Part shown: positions 61,469 through 64,000 of the stretch, one piece after another
Numbering within the stretch: the first letter of the stretch is position 1
Layout: each line of letters begins with the position of its first letter
DNA from: Natronobacterium haloterrestre
GTDB lineage: Archaea; Halobacteriota; Halobacteria; Halobacteriales; Natrialbaceae
Direction: 5' to 3'
Assembly (NCBI RefSeq): GCF_900112205.1
Contig: NZ_FOKW01000015.1
Span: forward strand, 1-64,000
Length of the DNA stretch: 64,000 nt
Notes under the pieces: model-generated
Seen by the model: only the letters and a program-made list of their open reading frames with translations
What the model was told of the DNA's origin: nothing
Database searches by the model: none
Made by a program: the position numbers and the translations under genes

Positions 61469-62416
61469 TTATCGCCCCCCTGTGTCGGCGGCGGTCCATG
61501 TCTCGAGCAGCGGGGTTGCACTGTGGGCTGTCGAGTCCGTCCCCGTTCCCGACCCCACCCCGACGGCGTCCGGGCCTCCCGTCGACGGCTCGGTGGTCGG
61601 CTCGAGGCCGACCTGTCGTGCACGGAGTTCGAGTACCCGTCGCCAGTAGGCGAACGTCGTCTGGTAGTACGCGCCGTCGTCGACCGGATAGACGATCGTC
61701 TCGAAATCCTCGCCCACGAACCGCGGCCCCAGTTTCGTTCGTTCGCATTCTATGCGACGGTCGGCTGCCGTCTCGACCGGCCTCGAGAACTCGTCGCGCT
61801 TGCTGCGTGTGACGAGGACCGGAACGTCGTACCCGTCGGCGTAGCTCCCCAGTCGTGCGAGCGTCCGTGCCTGGAGGGTCTCCGCCCTTTCTCCGGTGAG
61901 GGAATCACTGGCCCGGTACTGGACGTCGACTGCAGGAACGACGACGAGAGACGGGGTGTGTGGAGACGATGTCTCACTCCGATTAGACGGCGATCGGTCT
62001 CGAGGATCGGCGTCGGTCGCCGATCGCTGGATGGATCGGTTTACCGCCGTCGGGAGGTCACGGACCGCCCCGTAGTGCTGGTAGGCGGTGAACCCACGGG
62101 CGACGTGGATCCGGTCGAGTAACCGTCTGCTCGGTGCGATCCGGGCGATCGAAGTCGTCGTCGCGTGGCCGTCCGCGTCGATCCAGAAAGCGGGCCCCTC
62201 GTTGAGAAGGAGGTGGTCGAGGACGAAAGACTGCAGGAGTTGGACGCCGCGCCCACCGGCTACATCGAGGAGCGTGATCCCGTTCGAAAGCCGGGGGAAA
62301 AGCATCCCGTCGGTGGCCGGATCGGCCCGATCGACGAGGTTCCGGTTGCGATCGGCGTCCCGGGTCGGTCCATCGACTGTCATCCGATTCGATTCCGATT
62401 GGGAGTACGCGGCCAT
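61469..62416 (-). CDS. RecA/RadA-fold protein with degenerate Walker A (ImuA-like position)
   Basis: A 315-residue protein. LSNGITLLDVAGGRGVQLLQSFVLDHLLLNEGPAFWIDADGHATT resembles the RecA/RadB core, but GGRGVQLLQ lacks the GKT/S of a true P-loop. SLVVVPAVDVQYRAS is in the place of Walker B, and PVLVTRSKRDEF follows. It may bind DNA or the polymerase without hydrolysing ATP. The operon RecA-fold / small protein / polymerase recalls the bacterial ImuA-ImuB-DnaE2 mutasome; homology of roles is inference. Start ATG 62416 or 62383. Confidence 0.7.
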   Translation of the reverse strand: MAAYSQSESNRMTVDGPTRDADRNRNLVDRADPATDGMLFPRLSNGITLLDVAGGRGVQLLQSFVLDHLLLNEGPAFWIDADGHATTTSIARIAPSRRLLDRIHVARGFTAYQHYGAVRDLPTAVNRSIQRSATDADPRDRSPSNRSETSSPHTPSLVVVPAVDVQYRASDSLTGERAETLQARTLARLGSYADGYDVPVLVTRSKRDEFSRPVETAADRRIECERTKLGPRFVGEDFETIVYPVDDGAYYQTTFAYWRRVLELRARQVGLEPTTEPSTGGPDAVGVGSGTGTDSTAHSATPLLETWTAADTGGR

Positions 62417-62615
62417 ACGCGACTAGACGCCCACACACCCGATAAGCCGAGGCGTGTCGTTTCCGCGTTTCAGGAAAGACAACTCTCTGGGGAGAATCCG
62501 GCGTTCGGCGGGGGATACCCACCACGAGGACCGTTTCCGGGAACGGTTCCTGAATCGTCGATCCTCGGAAGTCGTCGGCTCCCTCCTCACCGTCACCGTC
62601 AAGCTATCAAGGGTG

Positions 62616-63872
62616 TCAACTACCCACCGCTGAAGCGGTGGGCTTGTCGGTGGACTCCCGTTCAAACTCCAAGCTGGAGTGGACGTTGGACACGTCGCTC
62701 ACGTTCAACGTCCCCGACTTCAGGGCAAGCTGACCGTTGCCCAACCCATCGGGACGTTTGCCCGATGGTAAAGCTAACAGACGGAGGCCGACGTTTTTCG
62801 CCGCGTTGTAGTCGCCGTCCACCTCGTACCCACACTCGTTGCACGCGAACCAGCCCGTCTTACTATCACGGTTCGTGCTGGACTGGTGGCCGCACTTCGA
62901 GCAGGTCTGCGAGGAAAACGCAGGATTGACCGACTCGACGCGGATGCCGTACTCGGCGGCCTTGTACGCGATTTGCTCTTGGAGTTCGCGGAACGCCCAG
63001 TTATGCATCTGCCGCTTCAACTGGTCGTCGCGGGCATCCATTCGCTCGCGGATGTGGGTCAGGTCTTCGACGGCGATGTACGAACAGCCGTGTCGCAGGG
63101 CTTCCTCCACGACTCCACGCGAAATGTTGTGCAGGCGGTTCAGGACGAAGCGGTTTTCCCGTCCCGACAGTCGCCGTAACGCCTGCCGAGCGGAACGGGT
63201 GCCTTTGTCCTGAAGGCTCCGTCTCACGCGGAAATAGTGGTTCTGGCCCCACAGCAGTTCACCGCCGTCGAAGAATCGTCCCGTGCTGGTCACGGCGACG
63301 TTCTTCAGGTTCAAATCCACACCGAGAACGCGGTCGCCGTCGCGCTGGTCTACCTCTTTCTGGATGACGACGTGGAGGTAGAACGCATCCTCGTCGGGGC
63401 GGTAGTGGAGTGTCCCCATCCGCTTCTCGTAGTCGTCGTCTCCAAGGTACGACCGCTGGTACTCACCAAGCACGAAGTCGGCTTCGACGCGCCCGTTGAC
63501 CGTCGAGAGTGTGGCGTACTCGTCTTTGATGGTCAGGGTGCGCTTGTCATAGATGGCTGAGGGTTCATCGAACGATGGGAGCGGGCGGCTGTTGCCGTTC
63601 TCCCACTCAGCGACGGTGCTTTTCATCGCTTCGACGGCTTTCGAGTAGGCGCGTACCACGAGGTTCGCGGGGAGGTCGGTAACGTCGCGCAGGTCGTGGT
63701 ACACTTCGTCGTGGATGGTGGACTTGTTGAGGATCAGGTCGCCGTCGTCGTCTCTGCCATGGTCGATGGTGTGGTTGGCGGCGGTGTTGAACTGTTGGAT
63801 GGTCTGATGGAGGTCGTCGTGTCGCTCGTCGGGCACGTCGAGTTTGACGGGGACGGTGCGTTTGACCTCCAT
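62616..63872 (-). CDS. tnpB: TnpB RNA-guided nuclease, intact
   Basis: A 418-residue TnpB. The RuvC-like catalytic residues are present: VLGVDLNLKNVAV (Asp), IAVEDLTHIRERM (Glu) and DGDYNAAKNVGLRLL (Asp). A zinc ribbon CSKCGHQSS...CNECGYEVD lies between the last two. The N-terminal domain starts MEVKRTVPVKLDVPDERHDDLHQTIQQFN. TnpB cuts DNA guided by omega RNA from the element 3-prime end. The C-terminal codons and stop overlap the right-end hairpin. It belongs to a different TnpB subgroup from the copy at 57.5 kb (different N-terminus and hairpin type). Confidence 0.9.
   Translation of the reverse strand: MEVKRTVPVKLDVPDERHDDLHQTIQQFNTAANHTIDHGRDDDGDLILNKSTIHDEVYHDLRDVTDLPANLVVRAYSKAVEAMKSTVAEWENGNSRPLPSFDEPSAIYDKRTLTIKDEYATLSTVNGRVEADFVLGEYQRSYLGDDDYEKRMGTLHYRPDEDAFYLHVVIQKEVDQRDGDRVLGVDLNLKNVAVTSTGRFFDGGELLWGQNHYFRVRRSLQDKGTRSARQALRRLSGRENRFVLNRLHNISRGVVEEALRHGCSYIAVEDLTHIRERMDARDDQLKRQMHNWAFRELQEQIAYKAAEYGIRVESVNPAFSSQTCSKCGHQSSTNRDSKTGWFACNECGYEVDGDYNAAKNVGLRLLALPSGKRPDGLGNGQLALKSGTLNVSDVSNVHSSLEFERESTDKPTASAVGS
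62623..62642. repeat. Right-end hairpin of the intact tnpB element
   Basis: Perfect 9-bp stem CCCACCGCT/AGCGGTGGG, loop GA, within the last codons of tnpB. Likely core of the omega RNA scaffold. Confidence 0.8.
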
Positions 63873-63976
63873 CGCAGATTCACATACGGATGTTTTATTT
63901 ATGTATTCTGTGCCACCACTGGGGAGTCAGCCCTGCCATCGTCGGTGGTTTGCTGCTCGGAGCGTACGCGCTTCCT

Positions 63977-63996
63977 CCCACCCCTAAAGGGGTGGG
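63977..63996. repeat. Left-end hairpin of the intact tnpB element
   Basis: Perfect 9-bp stem CCCACCCCT/AGGGGTGGG, loop AA, about 105 bp upstream of the tnpB start. Same size as the right-end hairpin but with a different central sequence. Confidence 0.8.
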
Positions 63997-64000
63997 CTTC

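Larger units (their letters stand above)
62616..63996 (-). mobile_element. IS200/IS605-like element with intact tnpB and matching end hairpins
   Basis: The element has a right-end hairpin CCCACCGCT-GA-AGCGGTGGG (62623-62642) and a left-end hairpin CCCACCCCT-AA-AGGGGTGGG (63977-63996), both with 9-bp stems and 2-base loops. They enclose one tnpB. The left boundary lies at or just beyond the window end (64000). No tnpA is seen inside the window. Confidence 0.78.

Overview
The window is haloarchaeal (class Halobacteria) DNA. The evidence is high G+C, an acidic proteome, many short ATGA overlaps, leaderless starts 25-30 nt behind TATA boxes, twin-arginine signals (some followed by a lipobox), and halobacterial families: HTH_10/Bat-like regulators, DUF7344-type winged helices, a DUF7521/ArsR-like pair, an AsnC-TRASH regulator and archaeal TnpB elements. 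No rRNA, complete tRNA, CRISPR array or Orc1/Cdc6 gene was seen. A ParA partition module with a large repeat array, together with accessory content and gene debris, suggests a secondary replicon or an integrated plasmid segment.

Layout. 0-5 kb: SHOCT protein, a TnpB relic, copper ATPase CopA, a frameshifted membrane gene and an AsnC/TRASH copper regulator. 5.7-13.2 kb: ion-channel-like protein, class III CoA-transferase, a tripartite tricarboxylate transporter (tctC, frameshifted tctB, tctA), an HTH_10 regulator and a homocitrate/isopropylmalate-synthase-like enzyme; together these look like uptake and CoA activation of a carboxylic acid. 13.4-19.7 kb: DoxX protein, a second TnpB relic, RNase HI, a COX1-like membrane protein divergent from an HTH_10 regulator, an SRPBCC protein, a zinc-ribbon protein and a further HTH_10 regulator. 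19.7-26.7 kb: a predicted thiol/metal redox cluster (ArsR-like regulator plus DUF7521 partner, two membrane proteins with Cys pairs, Tat-exported DsbA-like thioredoxin, multicopper oxidase, methyltransferase, small CC/CSSC membrane protein, class V aminotransferase). Three 21-bp inverted repeats of identical 7-7-7 design lie at the regulator and at two other promoters, so this may be one regulon.

27-37 kb: a membrane PAS-GAF-HTH_10 sensor divergent from a four-gene molybdopterin oxidoreductase operon (FeS subunit, NrfD-type anchor, Tat-exported Mo subunit with a candidate Cys ligand, TorD-like chaperone). It is followed by a rhodanese/metallo-beta-lactamase fusion, which suggests anaerobic respiration of a sulfur (or similar) oxyanion. 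37-47 kb: SDR, two ArsR-like zinc-finger regulators, S9 peptidase, two CPBP proteases, a methyltransferase/membrane-protein operon and a PadR regulator. 47-55 kb: a gene-poor tract, an apparently C-terminally truncated GlpA, a ribbon-helix-helix protein, two DUF7344 genes and a ParA/accessory partition operon. Beside parA are two AATAGG-NN-CCTATT palindromes and about 17 tandem 9-bp units; a third palindrome lies 6 kb away.

55-64 kb: an ABC importer of the NMT1/TauA type, an IS200/IS605-like element with a frameshifted tnpB, a RecA-fold / small protein / family-B polymerase operon with an altered motif C, and an intact tnpB element with matching end hairpins that reaches the window edge.

Most assignments rest on motifs and on recall of families, not on searches. 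Starts were chosen by overlap, TATA spacing or domain onset where stated.
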